Assembly: GCA_014841835.1 (NCBI GenBank)
Contig: JACYUQ010000003.1
Coordinates: forward strand, 1-64,000
DNA length: 64,000 nucleotides
From: Oxalobacteraceae sp. CFBP 13730
Lineage (GTDB): Bacteria > Pseudomonadota > Gammaproteobacteria > Burkholderiales > Burkholderiaceae_D
Direction of reading: 5' to 3'
Under the pieces are notes generated by a model. It did no database searches. It worked only from the letters and a program-made list of their open reading frames with translations, and was not told the origin of the DNA. This document shows, piece after piece, positions 27,305 to 35,897 of this stretch; positions within the stretch are counted from its first letter, which is position 1, and each line of letters starts with the position of its first letter. The position numbers and the translations under genes are program-made.

Positions 27305-27407
27305 GTCGTTCCCGCGCAGGCGGGAACCCAAGGGTGCCAGCGTCGCCAGAAGCGCATGCCGAGTCGACGGCGCCACGAACTTGGGTTCCCGCCTGCGCGG
27401 GAACGAC
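27305..27407. repeat. inverted pair of palindromic repeats inside the mdt operon
   Basis: Two 28-bp arms, 27305-27332 and 27380-27407, are perfect reverse complements of each other. Each arm contains its own small palindrome, TTCCCGC-GCAG-GCGGGAA. The type (gtcgTTCCCGCgcagGCGGGAAccc) is a widespread proteobacterial intergenic repeat. It lies in the mdtA-mdtB gap, in transcribed DNA, and could fold into a long hairpin affecting mRNA stability or read-through. Confidence 0.85.
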
Positions 27408-27462
27408 GTGCCTTGGCTGCGGGCCAGGCGCATGCTGGCGCCGTGCACGAGATTTCCAACCA

Positions 27463-28800
27463 TCATCGCTGCGCTCCCTGCGCTGGCCGGCCTGCGCCCT
27501 GACGCCCGCCCTGCCCCGCGCCACGCGCGCCGCCCGGTTTATCGCCCGGCAGCACGACGCTGGCGCCATCGCGCAGACGGTCGGCGCCTTCGGTAATCAC
27601 CTGCTCGCCCGCTTTCAGGCCACTGGCGATCTGCACCTTGTCCACGGTCGCCTGGCCGCGCTTGACGGTGCGCAGCGACACGGTGCGCTTGGCAGCGTCG
27701 AGCACGTAGACGAAGTCGCCGTCGGTACCGTGGCGCAGCGCCGTGACCGGCACCTGCACGGCATTCTGGATCGTGTTGACCGTCAGGCGCAGGTTGACGA
27801 ACTGGCTCGGGAACAGTTTGCCATCCGTGTTGGTAAAGCGGGCCTTGGCGCGCACGGTGCCGGTCGACGTATCGACCTGGTTGTCCAGCGCGATGAAGCT
27901 GCCCGTGGCCAGCGCGTCGGTACGGGTGCGATCCAGCGCGGTGGCCGGGAGCTTCGCGCCCTGCGTGATGCGCTGCTGCAGCACCGGCAAGCCATCCTGT
28001 GGCACCGCGAATTCGACGTCGATCGGGGCCAGCTGCGTGATCACGGCGATGCCGGCGGTGTCGCCACTGCCCACGAGGTTGCCCACGTCGACCGTGCGCA
28101 GGCCGACGCGTCCGCCGATCGGTGCGCGCACCGTGGCGTAATCGAGATTGAGCTGGGCCGTGCCTTCATTGGCACGGTCGATTGTCGCCGTGCCTTCGAG
28201 TTGCTTGACCAGCGCGGCTTGCGTGTCGACTTCCTGGCGCGCGATCGAATCCTGTTCGAGCAGCGTCTGGAAGCGCTTGAGCGTGACGCGCGCACTGTCG
28301 AGCTGCGCTTCATCGCGCTGGCGCTGACCGCGCGCCTGCAGCAGCGCCATCTGGAACGGGCGCGGGTCGATCGTCGCGAGCACCTGACCCGGCTTGACCA
28401 GCTCACCCTCGGTAAAGTGGATCTTCTGGACCACGCCCGAGACCTGCGGGCGCACCGTCACGATCGCGGCCGGCACCACGGTGCCCAGCGCTTCGAGCGT
28501 GACCGGGATGTTGGCTACCGTTGCGGTGGCGACACCGACCGTCGTCGCCGGGCCGCCCCGGCCTCCGCCGGGGCCACCAGGGCCACGACCACCCCCGCCA
28601 CCACCGCCGCCGGGCCCGCCTGCCGACATGCCCGGGCCACCCGGCCCGCCTCCACCGCCGGGGGCGGGGTTGATCAGCGTCCAGGCCAGATAGCCCAGGG
28701 CGGCCATCGACAGCACGGCAATCGTGCCGCCAATGACACGGGTGCGCTTTTTACGCGGCGGGCGACTGGTGGCGGGAGGGATCGGAGAATGCTGGTCCAT
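27463..28800 (-). CDS. mdtA: periplasmic adaptor of the RND pump, MdtA-like
   Basis: A 445-residue membrane fusion protein linking the RND permeases to the outer-membrane factor. One N-terminal membrane anchor (about 22-44) is followed by a very Gly/Pro-rich linker (about 47-85), then lipoyl, alpha-hairpin and beta-barrel parts (VRPQVSGVVQKIHFTEGELVK split over 117-137; YATVRAPIGGRVGLR). The C-terminus is also Gly-rich. The Gly-rich linker is much longer than in E. coli MdtA. It is the first gene of the operon; 28801-29093 upstream should hold the promoter, though no clear box is seen. Confidence 0.9.
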   Translation of the reverse strand: MDQHSPIPPATSRPPRKKRTRVIGGTIAVLSMAALGYLAWTLINPAPGGGGGPGGPGMSAGGPGGGGGGGGRGPGGPGGGRGGPATTVGVATATVANIPVTLEALGTVVPAAIVTVRPQVSGVVQKIHFTEGELVKPGQVLATIDPRPFQMALLQARGQRQRDEAQLDSARVTLKRFQTLLEQDSIARQEVDTQAALVKQLEGTATIDRANEGTAQLNLDYATVRAPIGGRVGLRTVDVGNLVGSGDTAGIAVITQLAPIDVEFAVPQDGLPVLQQRITQGAKLPATALDRTRTDALATGSFIALDNQVDTSTGTVRAKARFTNTDGKLFPSQFVNLRLTVNTIQNAVQVPVTALRHGTDGDFVYVLDAAKRTVSLRTVKRGQATVDKVQIASGLKAGEQVITEGADRLRDGASVVLPGDKPGGARGAGQGGRQGAGRPAQGAQR

Positions 28801-28997
28801 GCTTGTCCTTGTCGATTTTTTTTGTCAATGCGCGCTACGCACTACTACTCACGACGACTGTAGCATGCGAGTTTCACATGGAATGTTTCGTAACGTACAT
28901 AGAATACCGGGCGAACCGGCCTTGAAACGCCGCTCTGCTACCCCATTTAACGCAGATTTACACGGTTAGCCCCTGAATGACGGCAGTAAACGGCAAA

Positions 28998-29025
28998 CGG
29001 GCCCAACACCAGGGTGTTGCGCCCG
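28998..29025 (-). terminator. candidate terminator after sppA
   Basis: A stem of 12 pairs with one mismatch (left arm from CGGGC at 28998, right arm ending GCCCG at 29025) around AACACC/GGTGTT. On the minus strand it is followed by TTTGCCGTTT, 68 bp past the sppA stop. The U-run is short, hence moderate confidence. Confidence 0.55.
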
Positions 29026-29093
29026 TCCCGTCTTTGTATAAATCAGTTACAAAGTCCTTACATCTGCAGCGCACACACGTGCGCCGCCCCGCT

Positions 29094-30950
29094 TCACCAG
29101 TTGCCGCAGAAGCAGTGCGTGACCGCGGCAAACGGCTTGCGCTCGGTGGTCAGTTCCGACAGGAACGCCATGTCAGCGGCGACCTGGTTCACCGGCCCGG
29201 CAGGAATCGCGTTCTCGATCAGGCCCAGCTTGACCTGAATGGTCATCGCCTGGACCGCCGAGGCGCCCGCCATCTGCAAGAAACGCTCGACGCGCGTCAC
29301 CGGCCGCTCCACATAAACGACGCGGTAATCCTTGCCCAGCTTGGCGCGGCCGGCCGCCGACGCCAGCGCATCGTTGTAGCCGCCCAGGCGATCGACCAGG
29401 CCGCGTTCCTTGGCCTGGACACCGGTCCAGACGCGACCCTGCCCCACTTCATCGATCTTGGCCGGCGTGGTCTTGCGCGCCGCCGCCGCTTTGGTGGTGA
29501 AGTCGCTGTAGACGTTGTTGATGCTCGACTGGACCAGCTGCTGGAAGCGCGGATCGAGCGGACGCAGCGGATTGTAGGCATCGGCCAGCCAGGTCGTGGT
29601 CACGCCATCGGTGTGGATGCCCAGCTTGGCGGCAACCTTGTCGGCCGTTGGCAGCAGTGCGAACACGCCGATCGAACCGGTGATGGTGGCCGGGTCGGCA
29701 ATCACTTCATCGGACGCCATCGAGATCCAGTAGCCGCCGGACGCTGCCACGCTGCCCATCGACACGACCACCGGCTTGCCGGCGGCGCGCGTCAGTTCGA
29801 GCTCACGGCGGATCAGTTCAGACCCGTAAGCGCTGCCGCCGGGCGAATCGACACGCAGCACCAGCGCCTTGATGTTGTCATCCTCGCGCGCCTGACGAAT
29901 CAGGTTGGCCATGCTGCGCCCGCCGATCACGCCGGGGCCGCCATCGCCATCGGTGATCGAGCCGGATGCCACCACCACGCCGACCGCATCGCCGAACTGT
30001 TTTTGCGGATGGCGCGACAGGTAGTCATAAAAGCCGATCTGACGGAACGATTTGTTGTCGTCATCCGGCGCTCCGCGCTTGATCATCAGGTCGCGCAGTT
30101 CGTCGCGGGTTTTCAGGCCATCGACCAGTTTTGCCTGCAGCGCCACTTTCGCAGCGCTGCCGCCGGCATTGTCCATGCGCTCGGGGAGCGATTCGATCAT
30201 GCCCGCGATCGCGCCATCGGGCAGCTTGCGGTTTTTCTCGACCAGGCCCGTGTAGCCGGACCACAGCGCGTTGTACAGATAGGCGTCGGCTTCGCGCGCG
30301 GCGTCGGACGGACCGTTGGCGATGTATGGCTCGGCAGCGCTCTTGTAGGTGCCGACCTTGATCAGGTTGACCGTGACGCCGACCTTGTCGAGCGCATCGC
30401 GGTAATAGTTGCGGCGCCCGCCGAAGCCTTCGATCATGACCATGCCCATCGGATGGACATAGACTTCGCTGGCATGCGAAGCGACCAGGTAGCGCTTCTG
30501 GTCGTAGCTGCCGCTCCAGGCCACGACCGTCTTGCCGCTCTTCTTGACGCGGTCGACCGCGGCGCCGATCTCGCGCAGCATGGCCATGCCGCCGCCCTGC
30601 ATCTCGTCGAGCAGCAGCACGACGCTCGAGATGTTCGGATCGCGCGCCGCCGCGTCCAGCACGACGATCACGTCGCGCAGGCGCACGGTGCGCTTGGAAT
30701 CGCCGCCGACATTGTCGAGCACCGTGTCGCGCAACGTGGTTTCATACTGCTCGACCAGGTCGCCCCGGATCTCGAGCACCAGCGCCGTCTTGTTCGAGAG
30801 CGGCTTGACGCCGCCGCTGAAGAACAGCGAGACCACGAGGATCACGATCAGCAGGAACAGCAGGTTGACGAAGGTGCGGCGGGTCACGTCGAGCGCGGTC
30901 CACAGCATGACGAACCCGCGCCGCAGGGCGCTCAGGGGCTTGAAGGCCAT
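29094..30950 (-). CDS. sppA: signal peptide peptidase SppA, 67K type
   Basis: A 618-residue membrane-anchored serine protease that degrades cleaved signal peptides in the inner membrane. One N-terminal membrane segment (about 28-46) and two ClpP-like domains (about 55-290 and 320-540). The catalytic Lys is Lys203 in VGTYKSAAEPY and the nucleophile is Ser404 in GSVAASGGYW, matching the E. coli Lys209/Ser409 dyad. Length equals the long (67K) form. It lies 29 bp downstream of the symporter gene on the same strand. Confidence 0.94.
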   Translation of the reverse strand: MAFKPLSALRRGFVMLWTALDVTRRTFVNLLFLLIVILVVSLFFSGGVKPLSNKTALVLEIRGDLVEQYETTLRDTVLDNVGGDSKRTVRLRDVIVVLDAAARDPNISSVVLLLDEMQGGGMAMLREIGAAVDRVKKSGKTVVAWSGSYDQKRYLVASHASEVYVHPMGMVMIEGFGGRRNYYRDALDKVGVTVNLIKVGTYKSAAEPYIANGPSDAAREADAYLYNALWSGYTGLVEKNRKLPDGAIAGMIESLPERMDNAGGSAAKVALQAKLVDGLKTRDELRDLMIKRGAPDDDNKSFRQIGFYDYLSRHPQKQFGDAVGVVVASGSITDGDGGPGVIGGRSMANLIRQAREDDNIKALVLRVDSPGGSAYGSELIRRELELTRAAGKPVVVSMGSVAASGGYWISMASDEVIADPATITGSIGVFALLPTADKVAAKLGIHTDGVTTTWLADAYNPLRPLDPRFQQLVQSSINNVYSDFTTKAAAARKTTPAKIDEVGQGRVWTGVQAKERGLVDRLGGYNDALASAAGRAKLGKDYRVVYVERPVTRVERFLQMAGASAVQAMTIQVKLGLIENAIPAGPVNQVAADMAFLSELTTERKPFAAVTHCFCGNW

Positions 30951-30979
30951 CGAAACTCCATAAAAGATTACTGCAAAGG

Positions 30980-32449
30980 TTAAGCGGACTGCATGGAAGG
31001 ACGGCTGCCGGTGCGCAGCGAGATCGCGTACAGCCCCGCGAACACCAGCATGCCGTTGATCATCAAGAGTTCCAGCCCGAGCCGGTACGAGCCGAGCAGA
31101 TATGCCTGATTGTACTCAAGGATCGCGCACAGGACCGGCGCGCCGATCGTGACCAGCGGGACAAGACGATTGCGCGGCATGCGCGCCGTGAACATGCCGA
31201 ACGCGAACAGGCCAAGCAGCGGGCCGTAGGTGTACGCCGCGAGCTTGAGGATCACGCCGATCATGCTGGGATTGTCGGCGGCCTTGAAGCCCATCACGAG
31301 CAGCAGGAACAGGAACGCGTAGCCCAGGTGTACGCGGCGGCGCAGGCCCTCAGCCTGCGCCTGGGTCAAATCCGTCCTGCGCTTGATGCCCAGCAGGTCG
31401 ATGCAGGTCGACGAGGTCAGCGCCGTGATTGCGCCGTCGGCGCTCGGGAACAGCGCCGAGATCAGCGCGATCAAAAAGATGATCTGCAGCGCCGGCGGCA
31501 GGTGGCCCATGACGACGGCCGGGAAGATCTTGTCGCCGGTGGCCGTCACGCCCACCGTCGGCGCGTACAGGTATAGCAGGCCGCCCAGGAACAGGAACGA
31601 CAGCAGCACGACCACCAGCACGGCCGTCAGCGCCAGCAGGTTCTTTTGCGAGTCGGCCAGCGTCTTGACCGAGATGGTCTTTTGCATCATTTCCTGGTCC
31701 ATGCCGGTCATGGTGATCGTGATCAGCGCGCCGGCGATGATCTGCTTGAGCCAGAAATTCGGGCTGTTCACATCAAGGGTGAAGACGCTCGCCAGGCCGC
31801 TCGAACGCATCTGCTCCAGGCTGTCCGGCACCGACAGGTTCAGTTCGCCCAGCAGGAACCACGCGCACGCGAACAGGCCGAACAGCATGCCGGTCGTTTG
31901 CAGCGTGTCGGTCCAGACGATGGTCTTGACGCCGCCCTGGTAGGTGTAGAGCAGGATCATCCCCAGCACGACGAGGGTGCTGAGCCAGAACGGCACGCCC
32001 AGGCTGTCGAGGATGACCGCCTGCAGGATATTGACCACCAGGTACAGGCGCGCGGTGGCGCCCAGCAGGCGCGAAATGATGAAGAAGCCGGCCCCGCTCT
32101 GGTAGGCGCGCCGGCCAAGACGCACGTCGAGGTAGTGGTAGATGGACGTCAGTTGCAGCCGGTAGTACAGCGGCAGCAGCAGCCAGGTGACGACGAGGTA
32201 GCCGATCACGTAGCCGATCAGGATCTGCGCATAACCGAAACCGTCGACGCCGACCGCGCCCGGCACGCTGACGAAGGTCACGCCCGAGAGCGTGGTGCCG
32301 ACCATGCCGAAGGCGACCAGCACCCAGTTGCTGCTCTTGTTACCGATGAAGAAGCTGTCGTTGTTGGCGCCGCGCGAGGTGGCCCAGGCCACGGCCAGCA
32401 GCAAGGCGAAGTAGCCGATGAGAATGCAAAACAGGAGTAACGGAGACAT
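30980..32449 (-). CDS. sodium:solute symporter family protein
   Basis: A 489-residue inner-membrane transporter of the SSS family with about 13 hydrophobic segments. Typical stretches are FFIGNKSSNW, VGTTLSGVTFVSVPG (about 49-63) and the ALFPSADGAITALTSS motif of helix 8-9. It takes up a solute with sodium; the substrate is not inferable. The ATG at 32449 has a GGAG ribosome site (CAGGAGTAACGGAGACATG read on the plus strand is the complement of the leader region) and removes an unrelated N-terminal extension. It is followed closely by sppA. Confidence 0.87.
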   Translation of the reverse strand: MSPLLLFCILIGYFALLLAVAWATSRGANNDSFFIGNKSSNWVLVAFGMVGTTLSGVTFVSVPGAVGVDGFGYAQILIGYVIGYLVVTWLLLPLYYRLQLTSIYHYLDVRLGRRAYQSGAGFFIISRLLGATARLYLVVNILQAVILDSLGVPFWLSTLVVLGMILLYTYQGGVKTIVWTDTLQTTGMLFGLFACAWFLLGELNLSVPDSLEQMRSSGLASVFTLDVNSPNFWLKQIIAGALITITMTGMDQEMMQKTISVKTLADSQKNLLALTAVLVVVLLSFLFLGGLLYLYAPTVGVTATGDKIFPAVVMGHLPPALQIIFLIALISALFPSADGAITALTSSTCIDLLGIKRRTDLTQAQAEGLRRRVHLGYAFLFLLLVMGFKAADNPSMIGVILKLAAYTYGPLLGLFAFGMFTARMPRNRLVPLVTIGAPVLCAILEYNQAYLLGSYRLGLELLMINGMLVFAGLYAISLRTGSRPSMQSA

Positions 32450-32505
32450 GAAAAGCCGGGGATGATCGTTTTGCCCAGCAATATACACTGCCGGGCAACC
32501 GGCGC

Positions 32506-32937
32506 TCAAACCTCTTCGCTGCGTACCCGCCGGAATGGCCCGATACAGGTTTGCATGGTCTGGTCGGCGCACATCAGAAAAATTGTGCGTGACGGGTGGA
32601 ACTGGATGAAATTGATGACCTGGGCGCCGGGCTTCATGATGTTGCCGGAACAATCGGGCTTGCCGTTGTCTTTGACGATGCGGTCTTGCAGGCGGTAAAA
32701 GCCCTGCTTGTCGGGCTGGGCAGAAACGGTATAGACGCTTTCAGAGACTTCGGCAGCGCTGGTGACGAACGTGGTGCCGTCGGCGCGAAAGCGGTAGGTC
32801 TCGGCGCATTCGGTGCCCGGCACGACGAGCCGCCAGATACCCAGGATCGGATGACCGGTGGCGACACCCGCCGGCGCGGCGGCCAGCGCGGGCGCGCCCA
32901 GACAGGACAGCAGCAAGAGGACGGCACGTGCGCGCAT
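32506..32937 (-). CDS. small secreted protein, unknown function
   Basis: A 143-residue protein with a signal peptide (MRARAVLLLLSC, cleavage after ALA near 20-22) and a mature domain with HPILGIWRLVVPGTECAE near its start and four Cys residues. The GIWRL...ETYRFRADGT pattern resembles small lipocalin-like or META-like periplasmic proteins; no family is assigned. The ATG at 32937 is chosen over 32949 because GGAG lies 6 bases before it and the signal peptide then starts directly. Confidence 0.65.
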   Translation of the reverse strand: MRARAVLLLLSCLGAPALAAAPAGVATGHPILGIWRLVVPGTECAETYRFRADGTTFVTSAAEVSESVYTVSAQPDKQGFYRLQDRIVKDNGKPDCSGNIMKPGAQVINFIQFHPSRTIFLMCADQTMQTCIGPFRRVRSEEV

Positions 32938-32958
32938 GCGAGGCTCCATCAAACGACA

Positions 32959-32985
32959 ACGCCTGCCCGAAAACCGGGCAGGCGT
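32959..32985 (-). terminator. terminator after the NYN-LOTUS gene
   Basis: An 11-bp perfect stem (32959-32969 with 32975-32985, core GCCTGCCCG/CGGGCAGGC) with a 5-base loop. On the minus strand it is followed by TGTCGTTTG. It lies 48 bp beyond the stop of the gene at 33034 and just before the next gene. Confidence 0.65.
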
Positions 32986-33033
32986 CGTGATTATGGCATC
33001 GCGCAGTGGCGCGCGGCGCGCGGCAGTCTGTGA

Positions 33034-34641
33034 TCAGCCGTTGTCGGAACCGGCCTTTGGCTTGGCCGGACGACGGCTGCGCGGCGCTGCCTTGCGCGCC
33101 GGACGGGCACCCTTGGTGCGTGCCGGCTTGGCGTCATCTGCTTCAGCTTCTGCTTCTGCTTCCACCTCTGGCTCAGGCGCGACCTCTTCCTGCGCCGCAG
33201 CAGCCTGTGCTTCGGCTTCAGCGGCTTCAGCGGCCGCAGCAGCTTCGGCTGCAGCCTGCTCCGCCAGCTTCTTGGCCGACGGCTTGCGTGGCGCGCGGCG
33301 ACGTTCTTTCTCGACCGGCGCCGGCGCTTCCTCGACCTCCATCGGCTCGGCGTCGCTCACGACCAGCGTCGGTTGCGATGCCGGTTCGTCGAAGGTTTCT
33401 TCCTGTGCTTCCGGCTCGTAGGCAACCGGCTCCAGCAGCGCCGGCACGTTGGACGCGTCGTTGCGGTTACCGCCCTTGCGCCCGCCTTGGCCACGGCCGC
33501 GACGGCCATCGGTCCGGGCCGGTTGCGCTGCGGGTTGCGCTGCCGGCTCTTCGAACAGTTCTTCCTGCGGTTCCGCCTCGACCGCAACCGGTTCCGGCAT
33601 TGCTTGTACGTTCGGCGCGTCGTTGCGGTTACCACCCTTGCGACCACCGCGACCACGGCCACGACGGCCATCGTTCTTGACCGCCTCGTCATTGCCTTCG
33701 ACCGGCGCTGCCGCATCGAGCATGTCCTGCACGACGGCGTCCGGCGCCTGCGTGCCATCCTGCTGGGCTTCCTGGCCCGCTGCTGCATTGCCCGCATGCG
33801 CGCTGCGGAACACATAGGTACCGGATTTTTCGTCACGGCCGAATTCGAACAGGCCGCGCGTCTGCGCTTCTTCGAGCAGGTTGCCGAAGGTGCGGAAGCC
33901 GTAATAGGTTTCCGAGAAATCGGGACGGCGGCGCTTGAGCGTGTCTTTCAGCAGCGAGGCCCAGATTTTGCCGGTGTCGCCGCGCTCGGACGTGAGCGCA
34001 TCGAACGTCTCGACCACCATGTCGAGCGCCTGCACCTTGCGCGCTTCGAGTTCTTCCTTGCGCTTGTCGTCGCCGACATTCGTGTTGGTGTTGTTGCTGG
34101 CGTTCGAGCGGCGCGGTTGCGGCGCAGCCTTGCGTTCGTCGCGCTTGGCAGCGGTGCGGCGCTGTTCGCGCACCAGGTCATCATAGAAGATGAATTCGTC
34201 GCAGTTCGCCACCAGCAGGTCGGAGGTCGACTGCTTGACGCCGACGCCGATCACCTGCTTGTTATTTTCACGCAGCTTCGACACCAGCGGCGAGAAGTCG
34301 GAGTCGCCGCTGATGATGACGAAGGTGTTGACGTGCGACTTCGTGTAGCACAGATCGAGTGCATCGACGACGAGGCGGATGTCGGCCGAATTCTTGCCCG
34401 ACTGGCGCACGTGCGGGATCTCGATCAGCTCGAAGTTCGCTTCATGCATCGCTGCCTTGAAACCCTTGTAGCGGTCCCAGTCGCAGTACGACTTCTTGAC
34501 CACGATGCTGCCCTTGAGCAGCAGGCGTTCCAGCACTGGCTTGATGTCGAATTTTTCGTAATTGGCGTCGCGAACGCCCAGTGCGACGTTTTCAAAGTCG
34601 CAGAACACCGCCATGCTGATGTTGTCGGAAGAAGAGGCCAT
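33034..34641 (-). CDS. NYN domain-LOTUS protein with RGG-like tail
   Basis: A 535-residue cytoplasmic protein. Residues 8-158 form a NYN (PIN-like) domain with the acidic set Asp15 (CDFEN), Asp87 and Asp93 (ADIRLVVDALD) and Asp113/Asp115 (SGDSDFSPL), so metal-dependent RNase activity is predicted. Residues about 198-280 read as an OST-HTH/LOTUS RNA-binding domain (GDTGKIWASLLKDTLKRR). The remainder is disordered: two near-copies of a 46-48 residue unit (about 325-372 and 379-424), each with GRRGRG then GGRKGGNRND followed by an acidic stretch, then Ala/Glu-rich and Lys/Arg/Pro-rich ends. LabA/MARF1-like architecture. The ATG at 34641 starts right before the NYN domain. Confidence 0.9.
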   Translation of the reverse strand: MASSSDNISMAVFCDFENVALGVRDANYEKFDIKPVLERLLLKGSIVVKKSYCDWDRYKGFKAAMHEANFELIEIPHVRQSGKNSADIRLVVDALDLCYTKSHVNTFVIISGDSDFSPLVSKLRENNKQVIGVGVKQSTSDLLVANCDEFIFYDDLVREQRRTAAKRDERKAAPQPRRSNASNNTNTNVGDDKRKEELEARKVQALDMVVETFDALTSERGDTGKIWASLLKDTLKRRRPDFSETYYGFRTFGNLLEEAQTRGLFEFGRDEKSGTYVFRSAHAGNAAAGQEAQQDGTQAPDAVVQDMLDAAAPVEGNDEAVKNDGRRGRGRGGRKGGNRNDAPNVQAMPEPVAVEAEPQEELFEEPAAQPAAQPARTDGRRGRGQGGRKGGNRNDASNVPALLEPVAYEPEAQEETFDEPASQPTLVVSDAEPMEVEEAPAPVEKERRRAPRKPSAKKLAEQAAAEAAAAAEAAEAEAQAAAAQEEVAPEPEVEAEAEAEADDAKPARTKGARPARKAAPRSRRPAKPKAGSDNG

Positions 34642-34969
34642 GAGTTGGTTTTTTCTGTAGTGATCGGAATTGCGTGAATGGATTATACGCAACCTGCCCG
34701 CTGCCACGCTCACGCCTTGGCTGGCAATGAACGCGGGGCGCACGGGGGGCACGAGCGGCAAAGGCGTATCAGACCTGATGCCTGCCGACGTGAAGAACGG
34801 CGTATTGGGGCGCTGTCGCAGCGTCAGGCACCTGCTGTACGAAATGCCCCGGTCCGGCCTGATGTTTCGACAGGCCCACAGCGTTCATGCTCTCGCGCGC
34901 ATGATTGATCATTCACATGCGCAGGTCTCAACGCCGTTTTATGTTTATTCCTCCACAACGGAGGACACC
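34642..34969. other. intergenic region between divergent genes
   Basis: A 328-bp gap. Both flanking genes read away from it, so it must hold two promoters; no clear consensus boxes, repeats or RNA structure are seen. Confidence 0.4.
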
Positions 34970-35785
34970 ATGCAAACACTAATTAAATCAATGGTACTGC
35001 TTCTATGTTTTACATGCACCGCCTGTAGTTGGCTACACCGTGGCAATACGCTTGAAGACACGCCGCACTACCTGGATATTGCTGGCGAAAAATACCGCAA
35101 AGCGGGTGCGCCGAATGTTGATATCTTACGCATCGGCATCAAGAAAAACGACCTCTTCGTACCCCAGTTCATGCCTGTTGTTGGTGATGCGGTACCCGTG
35201 TATCTTTCCACTGAAATATTCAGTGAGCAAACACGAAAAGCTGCGATCGGGCTTGGTGGAAAGGCCGGCAACGAACTGGCCCGCATCGAGGCTGGGGCCG
35301 GTGTGACGACGGATCGCTCGATCCAATCGACCTACAAACTTTTCACGATCCGTGATGTCCATCAGCTGGTCGCTGCGCTCAATCGCAGCGAAAATGCCAC
35401 CAGTCTCGAGACCATGATGCGTTACGACGAACCACGTATCGTCATTGGCGTTGCCGTCGCATTCAGCCACACTTCACAAATCAATGCCACGACAGAAGGC
35501 AGTCTCGGTTTGAAGATTTCAAAGTTCACGAGCGCGCCAGAAATCACAATTAAAGGCAGCAATGCGCAGATGTCGACGCTCAAACTGAGCGACGGAACCG
35601 TGTTTGCATACAAGCTTGCCAGGATATGCTGGGAAGATAATGCCGCAGGGGGATTGCGCGTATCGACTATCGATATGGACATGCCGAAAGTGTCGGACAA
35701 TGAATGTCCAGACGGCACTTTTAAAAATCTCCACGCGTTGCGAGCGTCGATCGCGGTGCCGGCTGTGAGCAAGACTGCACAGTAA
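34970..35785 (+). CDS. putative lipoprotein, unknown function
   Basis: A 271-residue predicted lipoprotein with a short signal (MQTLIKSMVLLLCFTCTAC, Cys19 as lipidation site). The mature part has no recognised domain; it is mixed alpha/beta with a GGKAGNELARIEAGAGVT stretch and two late Cys. Base composition is clearly AT-richer than the genes around it, and codon use differs, which suggests recent acquisition. GGAGGA lies 6-7 bases before the ATG. It stands alone between a NYN-LOTUS gene and a reductase gene. Confidence 0.65.
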   Translation: MQTLIKSMVLLLCFTCTACSWLHRGNTLEDTPHYLDIAGEKYRKAGAPNVDILRIGIKKNDLFVPQFMPVVGDAVPVYLSTEIFSEQTRKAAIGLGGKAGNELARIEAGAGVTTDRSIQSTYKLFTIRDVHQLVAALNRSENATSLETMMRYDEPRIVIGVAVAFSHTSQINATTEGSLGLKISKFTSAPEITIKGSNAQMSTLKLSDGTVFAYKLARICWEDNAAGGLRVSTIDMDMPKVSDNECPDGTFKNLHALRASIAVPAVSKTAQ

Positions 35786-35897
35786 TGCCGTCCAATAAAC
35801 ACGCCCGCGCAACCACTACCGCGTGGGCATAATTCGCAAACAGTCTCTATGCTACGAGATCCGATCGATTACCGATCTTCTGCATGGAGATAGCAAC

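Noticed and set aside
24849..27596. Long plus-strand open frame of 915 codons
   Set aside because: It mirrors the mdtB gene and the operon gap on the other strand; composition is that of a shadow frame.
28977..30983. Plus-strand open frame of 668 codons
   Set aside because: Antisense to sppA, whose catalytic residues and family match are unambiguous.
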